Shown here: positions 1 to 7,116 of the stretch, in pieces
How positions within the stretch are numbered: position 1 is the stretch's first letter
Layout of the letters: each line of letters starts with the position of its first letter
From: Clostridiales bacterium
Lineage (GTDB): Bacteria; Bacillota_A; Clostridia; Lachnospirales; Bianqueaceae
DNA: 9,282 bases
Assembly (NCBI GenBank): GCA_019423265.1
Contig: JAHZBS010000087.1
Span: 1 to 9,282, forward strand
Reading direction: 5' to 3'
Notes under the pieces: model-generated
Seen by the model: only the letters and a program-made list of their open reading frames with translations
Database searches by the model: none
What the model was told of the DNA's origin: nothing
Translations under genes and position numbers: made by a program

Positions 1-151
1 CGCTCCACAGGGTATCCTGATTCAGAGCGATTCTCTCATACTCCGTGCGGCCAAAAACCATGGCGCCCAGCGATCCGTTTCCCAGAGGCAGCGCCTCCGT
101 CCATTCTTTCGCCGGCTTGTGGTATCGCAGTATCGAGCTATCTTGATTCAT
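1..151 (-). CDS. GH95 glycoside hydrolase (alpha-L-fucosidase type), N-terminal 50 codons only
   Basis: The gene begins at the ATG complementary to 149-151 and runs off the left edge, leaving 50 complete codons. The visible protein has RYHKPAKEWTEALPLGNGSLGAMVFG followed by ERIALNQDTLWS, split here as RYHKPAKEWTEALPLGNG (residues 9-26) and ERIALNQDTLWS (39-50). This is the hallmark start of the GH95 N-terminal beta-sandwich domain. Family enzymes are inverting exo-glycosidases, typically releasing alpha-1,2-linked L-fucose from galactose; some act on alpha-1,2-L-galactose. No signal peptide precedes the domain, so a cytoplasmic enzyme acting on imported oligosaccharides is inferred. A good ribosome binding site (AAAGGAGA, 158-165) lies 7 nt upstream. 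It is divergent from the kinase gene at 296. Substrate cannot be settled because the catalytic domain is outside the window. Confidence 0.88.
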   Translation of the reverse strand, partial: MNQDSSILRYHKPAKEWTEALPLGNGSLGAMVFGRTEYERIALNQDTLWS

Positions 152-185
152 ACTAGTTCTCCTTTCTAGCTGCTAAATTATCACT

Positions 186-213
186 ATTATAGCAGAAATA
201 AATCGAATGTCCA
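186..213 (-). promoter_or_regulatory. Promoter of the GH95 gene
   Basis: Read on the minus strand, a perfect -10 TATAAT (complement of 186-191) lies 16 bp from a -35 TGGACA (complement of 208-213), which matches TTGACA at 5 of 6 positions. The start codon is about 35 bp downstream of the -10. The spacer contains ATTCGATTT, the same word found in the opposing promoter. Confidence 0.75.
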
Positions 214-249
214 TCTTTTTTACCAATTTTGCTTGTTCGAATTCGATTT
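200..249. repeat. 9-bp inverted repeat in the two divergent promoters (candidate operator pair)
   Basis: AAATCGAAT at 200-208 is the exact reverse complement of ATTCGATTT at 241-249. Each copy lies in the -35/-10 spacer of its own promoter, in the same orientation relative to transcription. The right copy also overlaps a perfect 10-bp palindrome, TCGAATTCGA (237-246). Binding by a common repressor or activator would couple the GH95 and kinase genes; this is inference, and no regulator gene is visible. Confidence 0.45.
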
Positions 250-261
250 CCGCCGTATAAT
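233..261 (+). promoter_or_regulatory. Promoter of the galactokinase-like gene
   Basis: A perfect TATAAT at 256-261 lies 17 bp after TTGTTC at 233-238, a weak -35 sharing only TTG with the consensus. Transcription would start near 268, leaving a leader of roughly 28 nt before the ATG at 296. A longer reading frame using TTG at 233 as its start would overlap this promoter, which argues against that start. Confidence 0.7.
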
Positions 262-280
262 AGACAGAGAATTATGTCTG

Positions 281-287
281 AAAGGAG
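281..287 (+). promoter_or_regulatory. Ribosome binding site fixing the kinase start
   Basis: AAAGGAG lies 8 nt before the ATG at 296-298. No comparable site precedes the upstream in-frame TTG at 233, so the shorter protein is the better call. Confidence 0.8.
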
Positions 288-295
288 TTTCTACT

Positions 296-1576
296 ATGCG
301 AATCGAATCCATATCAGCGCAGCTGCGCAGCGCTGAGGCAACCGCTCTATTCCGGCAGCTGTACGGCCCAGACCGCGCCTCAGCCAACGCTCTTCGCTAC
401 GAGCACCTGGCTCAGAAATTTGTTGAAACCTTTGGCAATACAGAGTTTGAGTATTTTAGTTCGCCTGGCCGGACTGAGATCAGCGGCAATCACACTGACC
501 ACAACCACGGCAAAATAGTAGCGGGCAGCATTCATCTGGATTGCGTGGCGGTTGCCGCAAAAACGGATTCCGACAGGATTGTCATCGTGGACGAAACATA
601 CCAAGAGCGCTATGACCTGTCAGTGACGGATCTAACATCCAACGAGACCACAGGAACCCTCGCCCTGCTGAAGGGCCTTCTGGCCGGCTTTCGTGAACAG
701 GGACTGGCTGTCGGCGGGTTCAATGCCTATGTGGCCACCGATGTGATCAGCGCTGCCGGCGTCAGCTCCTCCGCCTCCTTTGAAATGCTCATCTGCTGTA
801 TAGTAAACACCTTCTACCACGAGGGCGCTCTGGACGTGGTGACGCTGGCCAAGATCGGCAAATACGCGGAGAATCAGTATTGGAACAAACAGTCAGGGCT
901 GCTCGACCAGCTATCCTGCGCCGTCGGCGGGATCCTCACCATTGACTTCGCCAACATCGACGCGCCGTCCATTGAGAAGGTGGAGTTTAGCTTCGACGCG
1001 GTGGGCTATGCACTTGTGATCGTCAACACCGGCAAAGGCCATGCGGATCTCAGCGCGGAATACTCCTCCATCCCCATGGAGATGAAGGCGGTTGCCGCAT
1101 ATTTCGGATGTGAAACCCTGTCGGAGGTCTCGCTGGATCAAGTGCGCGACAACGTGGGTACACTGCGCGAAGCCGTGGGCGACCGCGCCGTACTCCGGGC
1201 ATTCCATTTCTTTACGGAAAACGAACGCGTCGAAGGGGAGATCCAGGCCCTGCGGGAGAATCGGTTCGAAGATTTTTTGGATCTCGTAACTCGCTCCGGC
1301 AATTCCTCCTGGAAATGGCTCCAAAACTGCTACTCCAGCAGCGATTGTCAGGAGCAGTCTGTAACCCTCGCCCTCGCTCTGACCGAGCTCTATCTCGCAA
1401 AACTCGGCCAAGGCGCTTGCCGCGTCCACGGGGGCGGCTTTGCCGGTGTGATCATGGCGCTGCTTCCCAAGGATGCGGTAGCGGACTACAGCGCCTACAT
1501 GGAAAAAGCGCTGGGCAGCGGCTGCACATACCCCATGGGGATACGCCCCCTCGGTTCCATCCGAGTCCCGTTTTAA
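296..1576 (+). CDS. galK: Galactokinase-like GHMP-superfamily sugar kinase
   Basis: The 426-residue protein has the full GHMP kinase layout. The N-terminal sugar-binding signature reads GRTEISGNHTDHNHG (58-72), equivalent to GRVNLIGEHTDYN of classical GalK. The phosphate-binding loop is AAGVSSSAS (153-161), the likely catalytic aspartate is D204 in LLDQLSCAVGG, and the C-terminal glycine motif is ACRVHGGGFAG (374-384). GalK phosphorylates alpha-D-galactose at C1 with ATP in the Leloir pathway, in the cytoplasm. The NHTDH form belongs to a divergent subfamily common in clostridia and usually annotated as galactokinase, so exact substrate is less certain than the fold. Length fits GalK (about 390-430). 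Divergence from a GH95 gene suggests use of galactose left after removal of fucose; this is inference. The symbol is tentative. Confidence 0.82.
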   Translation: MRIESISAQLRSAEATALFRQLYGPDRASANALRYEHLAQKFVETFGNTEFEYFSSPGRTEISGNHTDHNHGKIVAGSIHLDCVAVAAKTDSDRIVIVDETYQERYDLSVTDLTSNETTGTLALLKGLLAGFREQGLAVGGFNAYVATDVISAAGVSSSASFEMLICCIVNTFYHEGALDVVTLAKIGKYAENQYWNKQSGLLDQLSCAVGGILTIDFANIDAPSIEKVEFSFDAVGYALVIVNTGKGHADLSAEYSSIPMEMKAVAAYFGCETLSEVSLDQVRDNVGTLREAVGDRAVLRAFHFFTENERVEGEIQALRENRFEDFLDLVTRSGNSSWKWLQNCYSSSDCQEQSVTLALALTELYLAKLGQGACRVHGGGFAGVIMALLPKDAVADYSAYMEKALGSGCTYPMGIRPLGSIRVPF

Positions 1577-1608
1577 GTCGGCTGCATTAGAAGAAACATA
1601 TAGAATAG

Positions 1609-1657
1609 GGCTGTCGCTTCAACGATTCAAAAATCGGGAAGCGGCGGCCTCCTTTTT
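1609..1657 (+). terminator. Intrinsic terminator after the kinase gene
   Basis: GGCTGTCGCTTC (1609-1620) pairs with GAAGCGGCGGCC (1638-1649) in a 12-bp stem with two G-U wobbles. A small inner CGAT/ATCG pairing sits in the loop. Five T residues follow at 1653-1657, about 30 nt after the stop codon. Confidence 0.8.
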
Positions 1658-1700
1658 GTCGTTTTCTGTCAACAAACGGCTGTATGTATGAGGCGAAAGG

Positions 1701-1726
1701 AAAAAAGAACCCCGTATAGGGGCTCT
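1701..1726 (-). terminator. Intrinsic terminator of the minus-strand cluster
   Basis: On the minus strand, AGAGCCCC (complement of 1719-1726) and GGGGTTCT (complement of 1706-1713) form an 8-bp stem with one G-U pair and a 5-nt loop. A run of T residues follows (complement of A residues at 1701-1706). It lies just after the Uma2 stop codon. No terminator-like hairpin was seen between the binding-protein gene and Uma2, so this may end the whole cluster. Confidence 0.85.
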
Positions 1727-1734
1727 CAGAGGGC

Positions 1735-2283
1735 TTATTCGAGGTCAAGTTGAGTAAAGTCGATACTAAGATTTCCTAATGTGTGGACCTGGACTGCATC
1801 GCGGAAGGTGTAGGCTTCTGGAACTAAATCCTGGGCTAAATGATAGACTGTCACCGTCTCCCTGTCCGGATTCACAATCCAGTATTCTTTGACACCGTGA
1901 CGCAGATATAAGCTTAATTTGGTAACGTAGTCATGGGCCATATTCCCAGGACTCACGATTTCAATAATCCACGTCGGGGCGCCTTCACAACCGCGAGTGG
2001 ACAGCTTGTCTTTATCGCAGATCACGCTGATATCGGGTTCTACAGCGTCGGTGGTTCCGTCTTCACTGTGGAGATAGACGCCAAAGGGCGCGGGATAGAC
2101 TTTACACGGTTTGCCTTTGAGGTAATTTCTGATGTCAGCTGATAAAAACATTAAAGTTTCCTGATGCTTCCGATTCGGCGGAGCCATGTAATAGATCTCG
2201 CCGGCGATCAGCTCCGCTCGAACATCTTCGCCCAGGGATTCCCAGTCAGCCAGGGTTGCTTTCTTGGATTCTTGTAGTGCCAT
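1735..2283 (-). CDS. Uma2 family (DUF820) PD-(D/E)XK endonuclease-like protein
   Basis: The 182-residue protein carries the Uma2 signature in order: AELIAGEIYYMAPP (23-36, with E24), VEPDISVIC (81-89, with D84), PTWIIEIVSPGN (103-114, with E108), then K122 and HGVKEYWIVNPD (129-140). These match the acidic and lysine positions of a restriction-endonuclease-like fold, and the length is typical. Uma2 proteins are predicted nucleases with poorly defined roles, often found as scattered single genes. The ATG has a strong AGGAGGAG site just upstream. The gap to the upstream binding-protein gene is 58 bp, AT-rich, with no convincing promoter, so read-through from the cluster is likely. No antitoxin-like or methylase partner is adjacent. 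Family is secure; function is unknown. Confidence 0.88.
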   Translation of the reverse strand: MALQESKKATLADWESLGEDVRAELIAGEIYYMAPPNRKHQETLMFLSADIRNYLKGKPCKVYPAPFGVYLHSEDGTTDAVEPDISVICDKDKLSTRGCEGAPTWIIEIVSPGNMAHDYVTKLSLYLRHGVKEYWIVNPDRETVTVYHLAQDLVPEAYTFRDAVQVHTLGNLSIDFTQLDLE

Positions 2284-2341
2284 AGGGCTCCTCCTGTTCT
2301 AAATATTACTAAAGTTTTGGTTTACTCTACTCCCCAAAATG

Positions 2342-3478
2342 TTATTCCCGCGCCTCCTTCAAGCCTGCGATAATCTCATTGTACACATCCATCTTCAGGC
2401 CCGATACCACCGATAAAATATTTTGCGGAATTCCCTCAACTCCGATGGCGGACACATCATACTGTCCCCCCGTCACACCTGTCCGGAATCCATATCGATT
2501 GAAAGCGATCTCCTGGATCCGTTTATCGTTCAGGGCATCCACAAAGCGCGACCCCGCGTCGCTGAAGGAAATGATGCAGTGGGAATTCCAGATGGTGGGG
2601 CTGGGGTATAGGATGCGCATCGAATCCTTGACCTGGGCGTACCCTTCCGGGTTCGCGTTGGCAAAATCGATGACGCTCTTCTCATAGTCCACGATCATAG
2701 GCTTTGCCCCGACGCCGGTTCGCAAATACAGGTCAAAGAGGTCCGCCGGCGTATTGTTCATAAACCCTGATTTGACGTAAAAATTAGAAAGCTTTGGCAT
2801 AGTCTGCGTCAAACTGTCCTGGGTGACGTCGCCGCCGTTCATGATGGACGCCAAAAGGCCATAGTAGGTGGCGCCGGGGGAGGATGTCACAGGGTCAGTC
2901 GATGCAATGTTAATATTTCCATAGATGCTGCCGAGGCCAATGTCACTCCACTTCTTCCCCTCATTGATATAATCCAAAAGTTTGGGCATATCCGTCACGT
3001 AGTAAGTTCCACTGTCCTCCGTCACAATCCCTTCCCGTATGAATGCGTCAACCACCACGTCCCAGCTATAAAAGACGATAGGCGTGTTGAGCGCGATGGA
3101 AGCTTTCTTCTTCCCTAACCGGGGCGCCTCCCCCTCCGCCGCTGGCAGCTGGTAGTACTCATAATAGCGCTGGTCAGAGAAAAAGACAAAATCGTAATTT
3201 TTCGTCTGCCCGTCCAGCTCATAGGTCAACGGATCCTTAATCAACTTTCCGTTGCTCCAGGCATCATTCTTGACAACCAGGTTGTAGTCCTCAAGCAAGA
3301 TCCGATTTACTTCTTCATCCGCCAAAAAATTCTCTTTTCCGCCGCCCACAGCGCCGTAGATGACGTCCCCCTTGGATGTCCCGCCGCTGATCAGACGGCT
3401 GACGAGAATCCCCGCGATGATAATGACAACAAAAATTCCGATTCCAATGCCGAGCTTCTTTCCATTTGTCTTCAACAT
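2342..3478 (-). CDS. Membrane-anchored extracellular solute-binding-like protein
   Basis: The 378-residue protein starts with one hydrophobic anchor (about 9-30) and then an extracytoplasmic domain with features of family-1/11-type substrate-binding proteins. These include ASTDPVTSSPGATYYGLLAS (192-211), a ligand-loop-like segment, and PMIVDYEKSVIDFA (260-273). No lipobox cysteine follows the hydrophobic stretch, so it is tethered by a transmembrane helix rather than lipid. Related segments occur in the neighbouring VWA protein. No permease or ATPase gene is nearby, so a sensing or adaptor role is more likely than transport; this is inference. It starts 10 bp after xpaC with an AAGGGGG ribosome binding site, so the two are almost certainly co-transcribed. 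The ligand is unknown. Confidence 0.75.
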   Translation of the reverse strand: MLKTNGKKLGIGIGIFVVIIIAGILVSRLISGGTSKGDVIYGAVGGGKENFLADEEVNRILLEDYNLVVKNDAWSNGKLIKDPLTYELDGQTKNYDFVFFSDQRYYEYYQLPAAEGEAPRLGKKKASIALNTPIVFYSWDVVVDAFIREGIVTEDSGTYYVTDMPKLLDYINEGKKWSDIGLGSIYGNINIASTDPVTSSPGATYYGLLASIMNGGDVTQDSLTQTMPKLSNFYVKSGFMNNTPADLFDLYLRTGVGAKPMIVDYEKSVIDFANANPEGYAQVKDSMRILYPSPTIWNSHCIISFSDAGSRFVDALNDKRIQEIAFNRYGFRTGVTGGQYDVSAIGVEGIPQNILSVVSGLKMDVYNEIIAGLKEARE

Positions 3479-3488
3479 ATCGTCCCCC

Positions 3489-4118
3489 TTAAACCGTCAG
3501 ATCCGTATCTTGGCGCGCGCGCTTCTTAAAATCCTCCTCTGTGAGAAGGCCGTCCTGCTTGCAGGCGTTGGTCATGACTTCCATCTCCACCGATAGATCC
3601 AGTATATCGTCCTCAAAAAGATTCGCATACTGCTTATCCATGGCCTTCTCAATATCGCCCAGGTACTTGCTCACCAATTGTTTCTGCTCTGGCTTGATCA
3701 CGCCCCCCTCAATCCGCTCATATTTGCCGAGGATGCTGTCCAGCGTAGGCAAGTAGTATTTGAAAAACTTCCGAACCGCAGGGATATTTTCCGGCCTCTC
3801 CTTCAACTCTTTTAAAATGGCCTGTATGGTTTTGAGGATGGACGACGCTTGCCCTTTGATGCCGGGGTCACGGAGTTTCGCCACGTGCTGTTGGATCTCT
3901 TGTAAGTCTTCCTCTCCATCCCCCAGGATATCCGCCAGCTCCTTTTTACTGTATCCGGAGATGGCTATGGTCCCGGAAGGGCGAAACAGTACGGCGAAAA
4001 TGACAAAGGCGGCGATGCCTAGAATTAGACTGATCAATAGGTTTTTCCCGAGGAAAAACACCGCGAGAAATGTGATGCCCGCCGCGACTCCTGCAATAAT
4101 ATAGCGATTCTCATTCAT
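3489..4118 (-). CDS. xpaC: XpaC-like membrane protein (5-bromo-4-chloroindolyl phosphate hydrolysis family)
   Basis: The 209-residue protein has two N-terminal membrane helices (about 6-24 and 27-46) and a charged, mostly helical cytoplasmic region. The stretch KFFKYYLPTLDSILGKYERI (117-136) followed by YANLFEDDILDLSVEMEVM (164-182) is characteristic of the XpaC family. The family name comes from a Bacillus subtilis gene linked to indolyl-phosphate hydrolysis; its biochemical role is unclear, and no enzymatic motif is evident here. In B. subtilis xpaC is adjacent to the telA homologue yaaN, which supports the same pairing here. The C-terminal DGLLTEEDFKKR (189-200) resembles a short SHOCT-type oligomerisation motif. 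The gene lies 14 bp after the VWA gene and 10 bp before the binding-protein gene, so it is mid-operon. Confidence 0.85.
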   Translation of the reverse strand: MNENRYIIAGVAAGITFLAVFFLGKNLLISLILGIAAFVIFAVLFRPSGTIAISGYSKKELADILGDGEEDLQEIQQHVAKLRDPGIKGQASSILKTIQAILKELKERPENIPAVRKFFKYYLPTLDSILGKYERIEGGVIKPEQKQLVSKYLGDIEKAMDKQYANLFEDDILDLSVEMEVMTNACKQDGLLTEEDFKKRARQDTDLTV

Positions 4119-4132
4119 GGCCGTCTTCCCTT

Positions 4133-5734
4133 CTAATTATATCCGCGGACAGCCTTAAATGCGGCGCGCAGATCGCTCTTTCCATCAAATACCTTGCCCC
4201 CAACCTCGTCCGCAATCATCTCCAGCTCTGTGGGGTCCGCGTCTCCGAACATGATAGAGTAGATGCCTACATCCTCATGGCAGCGCGCATACCGCTCCGC
4301 CAGCTCCTCCAACTCCGTCACATTGGATTCTCCGTCGGTCATTAAAACAATCGACAAGGTATAGGCACTGTCGTCATAGGCTTCGATCAGATCCAGCGCC
4401 TTGATCAGGGGCGTATAGATATCGGTTCCGCCTCCCACCTGTAGCCTTTGGATCTCCGATAACAGTGTGGCGCCTTCGCTCCCACTTCCGCCGAATGCAT
4501 CCCCCGGCCAGCTTTCAAAGGGCAGGATGTAGATTTCATCTTTCTCGCTGAATTGTATGTAGTCCTCCCCCGCTTTGTCCTGGCTCAAGATATAGTCCAT
4601 GGCGGCGTAGAGCTCACTCTCCCCCTTCCCATACATGCTTCCCGAGTAATCCAGGCAGAAGACCGTGACCGACGGCTTCCTCAGCTCTGTCTGATACAGC
4701 CGCATTGCGGCTTTGATTACATTGGAGGCGGGATAGTTGATGGGCGATAGATACTCATCCGTCAGGATTCCCCAGTCGGGGTTAAAGATCTCCGCATCCC
4801 CGTAGGGATTTCGCCCGCCGAACCCTGAGCGCCGCCCTGTGGCCGCTAACGCCTTTTGGCCCTCGACGCTGAGCAGGTAGGATTGCAGCTTCTGAAATGT
4901 TACCAGCTTTTCCTCATCCCCATGGTCCACATAGGCGAAAGGGGCGTCGCTCAGGGACACGCCGTCCACAGGATACAGGAGATACAAGGGCTCCCTTCCC
5001 TCTTCCGCCAGCTGCTGATTCAGGTGGATGAACGAACTCTCATAATTGACCATGGCATTGTACTCGCCGCTGATAAACAGCTGGCTCAAGTATTCCTCAC
5101 TTCCGGAAGAGCGCTTGACTCCATTAAACAGGCGGATCAGCTTCTCCTGGAGCTGCGGGTCGCTGAGCATGGACTCCTCCAACACCTCCGGATTTCCCGC
5201 CAGAGTGCTCAGAAAGCCGAGATAGGCCGATGCCCCGCTGTTGGTCTGGGTAACGGATGGCATGAGGAAGGTTAAGTCGCCGGATTCCACCTTCGACACA
5301 ATGTCCGCCATGTACACAGGGGTGTCCACAAACCCCAATTCCAGGGCCTTGCTCTTGGCAACGCCAAACACCACGGGACTGATAAAAGTCGCCTTCGCAT
5401 TTGTCACCGACTGGGTCCCGTCCAGCATGTAGACCCAGATGGAATTGGACAGCCATGCGGCGTCATACGGACACGTTTCACTGTTGAGCGCGTCCATCAT
5501 GTCCATGGTCGATGCCGTGTCAAACTCCACGTCCAGCTTTTGCTTCCTGGCAAAGTCCCGCAGGATCGCCGCGGCATCCTCATTCTCCGAACTGACAAGG
5601 ATACGAAAAATACCCTTATCCTTATCCCTCTCACTCCCCCGGCGTTGAATGACAACCGGCATCACCACTATCAAAATCAATACGGCCACGATTCCGATAA
5701 ACAGCGCCGTTCCTTTTTTGTTGACCTCTCTCAT
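4133..5734 (-). CDS. Membrane-anchored substrate-binding domain fused to a VWA domain
   Basis: The 533-residue protein has an N-terminal anchor helix (about 8-30), a substrate-binding-type domain (about 41-315) and a C-terminal von Willebrand factor A domain (about 355-533). The VWA domain has an intact MIDAS metal site: DYSGS (362-366), T437 in GGGTD and D467 in LMTDGES. The binding domain has a recognisable loop, SVTQTNSGASAYLGFLSTLAG (160-180 in part), and AMVNYESSFIH (227-237). Both parts are predicted outside the membrane. VWA domains bind protein ligands through a divalent metal, so this may link ligand sensing to partner binding; this is inference. No lipobox is present. AGGAGG lies 4 nt before the ATG, a short spacing. 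Substrate-binding plus VWA fusions are known elsewhere, but their function is not defined. Confidence 0.85.
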   Translation of the reverse strand: MREVNKKGTALFIGIVAVLILIVVMPVVIQRRGSERDKDKGIFRILVSSENEDAAAILRDFARKQKLDVEFDTASTMDMMDALNSETCPYDAAWLSNSIWVYMLDGTQSVTNAKATFISPVVFGVAKSKALELGFVDTPVYMADIVSKVESGDLTFLMPSVTQTNSGASAYLGFLSTLAGNPEVLEESMLSDPQLQEKLIRLFNGVKRSSGSEEYLSQLFISGEYNAMVNYESSFIHLNQQLAEEGREPLYLLYPVDGVSLSDAPFAYVDHGDEEKLVTFQKLQSYLLSVEGQKALAATGRRSGFGGRNPYGDAEIFNPDWGILTDEYLSPINYPASNVIKAAMRLYQTELRKPSVTVFCLDYSGSMYGKGESELYAAMDYILSQDKAGEDYIQFSEKDEIYILPFESWPGDAFGGSGSEGATLLSEIQRLQVGGGTDIYTPLIKALDLIEAYDDSAYTLSIVLMTDGESNVTELEELAERYARCHEDVGIYSIMFGDADPTELEMIADEVGGKVFDGKSDLRAAFKAVRGYN

Positions 5735-5823
5735 GCATCCTCCTCACGCCTCTGCCAGCGCTTCCCCTCTCCGTACACAAAAAGTCCGCCTCGGGAAAAT
5801 CTCCCTATAGGACAAGAATAGCA

Positions 5824-5839
5824 GGGGAACCGGTTCCCC
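5824..5839. repeat. Perfect 16-bp palindrome between telA and the VWA gene
   Basis: GGGGAACCGGTTCCCC is fully self-complementary and lies in the 128-bp gap 5735-5862. In minus-strand RNA it could form a hairpin about 25 nt after the telA stop. The sequence after it (TGCTATTCTT) is only partly T-rich, so it is a poor intrinsic terminator; it may be a partial terminator, an RNA-stabilising hairpin or a protein site. The rest of the gap shows no promoter and no gene. Confidence 0.55.
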
Positions 5840-5862
5840 CGCCATTCGATTCACTCTCCGTC

Positions 5863-7011
5863 TCAGCTTCGGATATCCAGCAATTTTTGCTTTAGCTCCG
5901 TCTCGATGCGGCCCAGCTCCGCCTCCGCTTCGCGCCGCTTCTGCCGGCCCTGATCTTGGATCTTCACCACCTCGTCCAGCGTTGAGATCAACTGCTGGTT
6001 CGTGTAGCGGAGAGTCTCCATATCCACGATGCCCCGCTCGCTCTCCTTGGCGGTCTCAACGGTGCCCTGCTTCAACATGTCCGCGTTTTTCTTCAACAGC
6101 TCATTGGTCATGTTGGTGACTTCCCGCTGGGCTCTGGCTGCCTGTTCGGAATGGTTGATTCCGATAGCCAGAACCATCTGGCTCTTCCAGAGCGGGATCG
6201 TGTTGACGATGGACGACTGGATCTTCTCCGTCAGCAGCGTGCTATTCTGCTGGACAAGGCGAATCTGCGGCGCCATCTGCATGGAGATAACCCGGGTCAG
6301 CTCCAGATCGTGCAGCTTCTTTTCGAACCGGTCACACTGGGAGGCAAAATCATTGGCCGCCTGGGCGTCCTGGGGCAGATTTGTGGCCTTCGCCTTGTTC
6401 TGAAGCTCCACCAAAGTGGTGGCGCGCTCGTTGGCCAGCTTCTTCTTTCCCGCCACAATGTACATGGTCAGCTCTTTGAAATATGTCAGGTTCAGATCGT
6501 ACATCTTATCCAGCATGGTGATGTCCTTCATCAGCTGAATCTGATGGTCCTCCAGCATACCGCAGATTTTGTCCACATTGACTTCCGCCTTATCGTACTT
6601 GGCTTTCATCTTCGAAACAGAGTTTCCGGCCTTCTTGAAAATTCCGAGGAATCCCTTCTCCTCCGGCTCGACAGAAAATCCCTTCAGTTCGACCACCAGA
6701 TTGGTGATCATATCCCCGACTTCCCCCAAGTCCTTTGTCCGGACGCTCTCCAGAGCAGATTGGGAGAAATCTGCGATCTTCTTCTGGCTGGACGCGCCGT
6801 ACTGCAAAACCACGGCGGAATTCCGGAGATCGATTGTCTCGGAAAATTCCTCCACCATCTTTTTCTCTTCCTCTGTAAAATTGCTCTCATCCATCTCCGT
6901 ATCACCCTTTGGGATGGTGATCGCCGTCTCCTCCTCTGGCTCAACCTTAAGGTCAGGTCTGGGCGCTCCGTCGAGGGTCAGCGTGATCTTGTCATTCTGG
7001 CTATCTGCCAT
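5863..7011 (-). CDS. telA: TelA family protein (toxic anion resistance)
   Basis: The 382-residue protein is mostly alpha-helical with no membrane segment or signal peptide, so it is cytoplasmic or peripheral. It has the TelA core: DHQIQLMKDITMLDKMYDLN (155-174) leading into YFKELTMYIVAGKK (177-190), and MAPQIRLVQQNSTLLTEKIQ (246-265) followed by NTIPLWKSQMVLAIG (270-284). The N-terminal KITLTLD after an acidic start is typical. TelA is named for tellurite resistance on plasmid RK2, but chromosomal homologues usually lack a proven role and are linked to envelope stress. The start was set at the ATG complementary to 7009-7011 because GGAGG lies 7 nt upstream. An in-frame extension to a TTG at 7191 has no such site and would run through a promoter. 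Length is normal for the family. Confidence 0.92.
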   Translation of the reverse strand: MADSQNDKITLTLDGAPRPDLKVEPEEETAITIPKGDTEMDESNFTEEEKKMVEEFSETIDLRNSAVVLQYGASSQKKIADFSQSALESVRTKDLGEVGDMITNLVVELKGFSVEPEEKGFLGIFKKAGNSVSKMKAKYDKAEVNVDKICGMLEDHQIQLMKDITMLDKMYDLNLTYFKELTMYIVAGKKKLANERATTLVELQNKAKATNLPQDAQAANDFASQCDRFEKKLHDLELTRVISMQMAPQIRLVQQNSTLLTEKIQSSIVNTIPLWKSQMVLAIGINHSEQAARAQREVTNMTNELLKKNADMLKQGTVETAKESERGIVDMETLRYTNQQLISTLDEVVKIQDQGRQKRREAEAELGRIETELKQKLLDIRS

Positions 7012-7018
7012 ACTATAA

Positions 7019-7023
7019 CCTCC
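7019..7023 (-). promoter_or_regulatory. Ribosome binding site fixing the telA start
   Basis: GGAGG (complement of 7019-7023) lies 7 nt before the ATG complementary to 7009-7011. It supports the 382-residue TelA over a form with 60 extra residues at the N-terminus. Confidence 0.82.
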
Positions 7024-7116
7024 ATTTGCCGTGGCGGCGGCTAAATTTACCGTGATGAACGGTGCTTGCTTGGCATACGCCGTTTTTGAGCCTCCGTGCT
7101 CATTGCCTATGGCATC

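Noticed and set aside
233..295. N-terminal extension of the kinase from a TTG at 233
   Set aside because: It overlaps the -35 and -10 boxes, lacks a ribosome binding site, and adds 21 residues before the normal family start.
911..1429. Minus-strand reading frame of 172 codons opposite the kinase
   Set aside because: It lies fully inside a well-supported kinase gene and has no family features.
2284..2341. Separate promoter for Uma2
   Set aside because: The stretch is AT-rich with a TAATAT, but no plausible -35 lies at the correct distance.
2342..5734. An ABC transporter operon
   Set aside because: Two binding-type proteins are present, but no permease or ATPase gene is in the window, and both lack lipoprotein signals.
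6151..7044. Long plus-strand reading frame of 297 codons opposite telA
   Set aside because: It is antisense to a clear TelA gene, lacks a recognisable domain, and reflects the mirrored codon pattern of the real gene.
7024..7110. Known riboswitch (c-di-GMP, fluoride, ykkC or yybP type) upstream of telA
   Set aside because: The small hairpins do not match the conserved core of any of these classes as I recall them.
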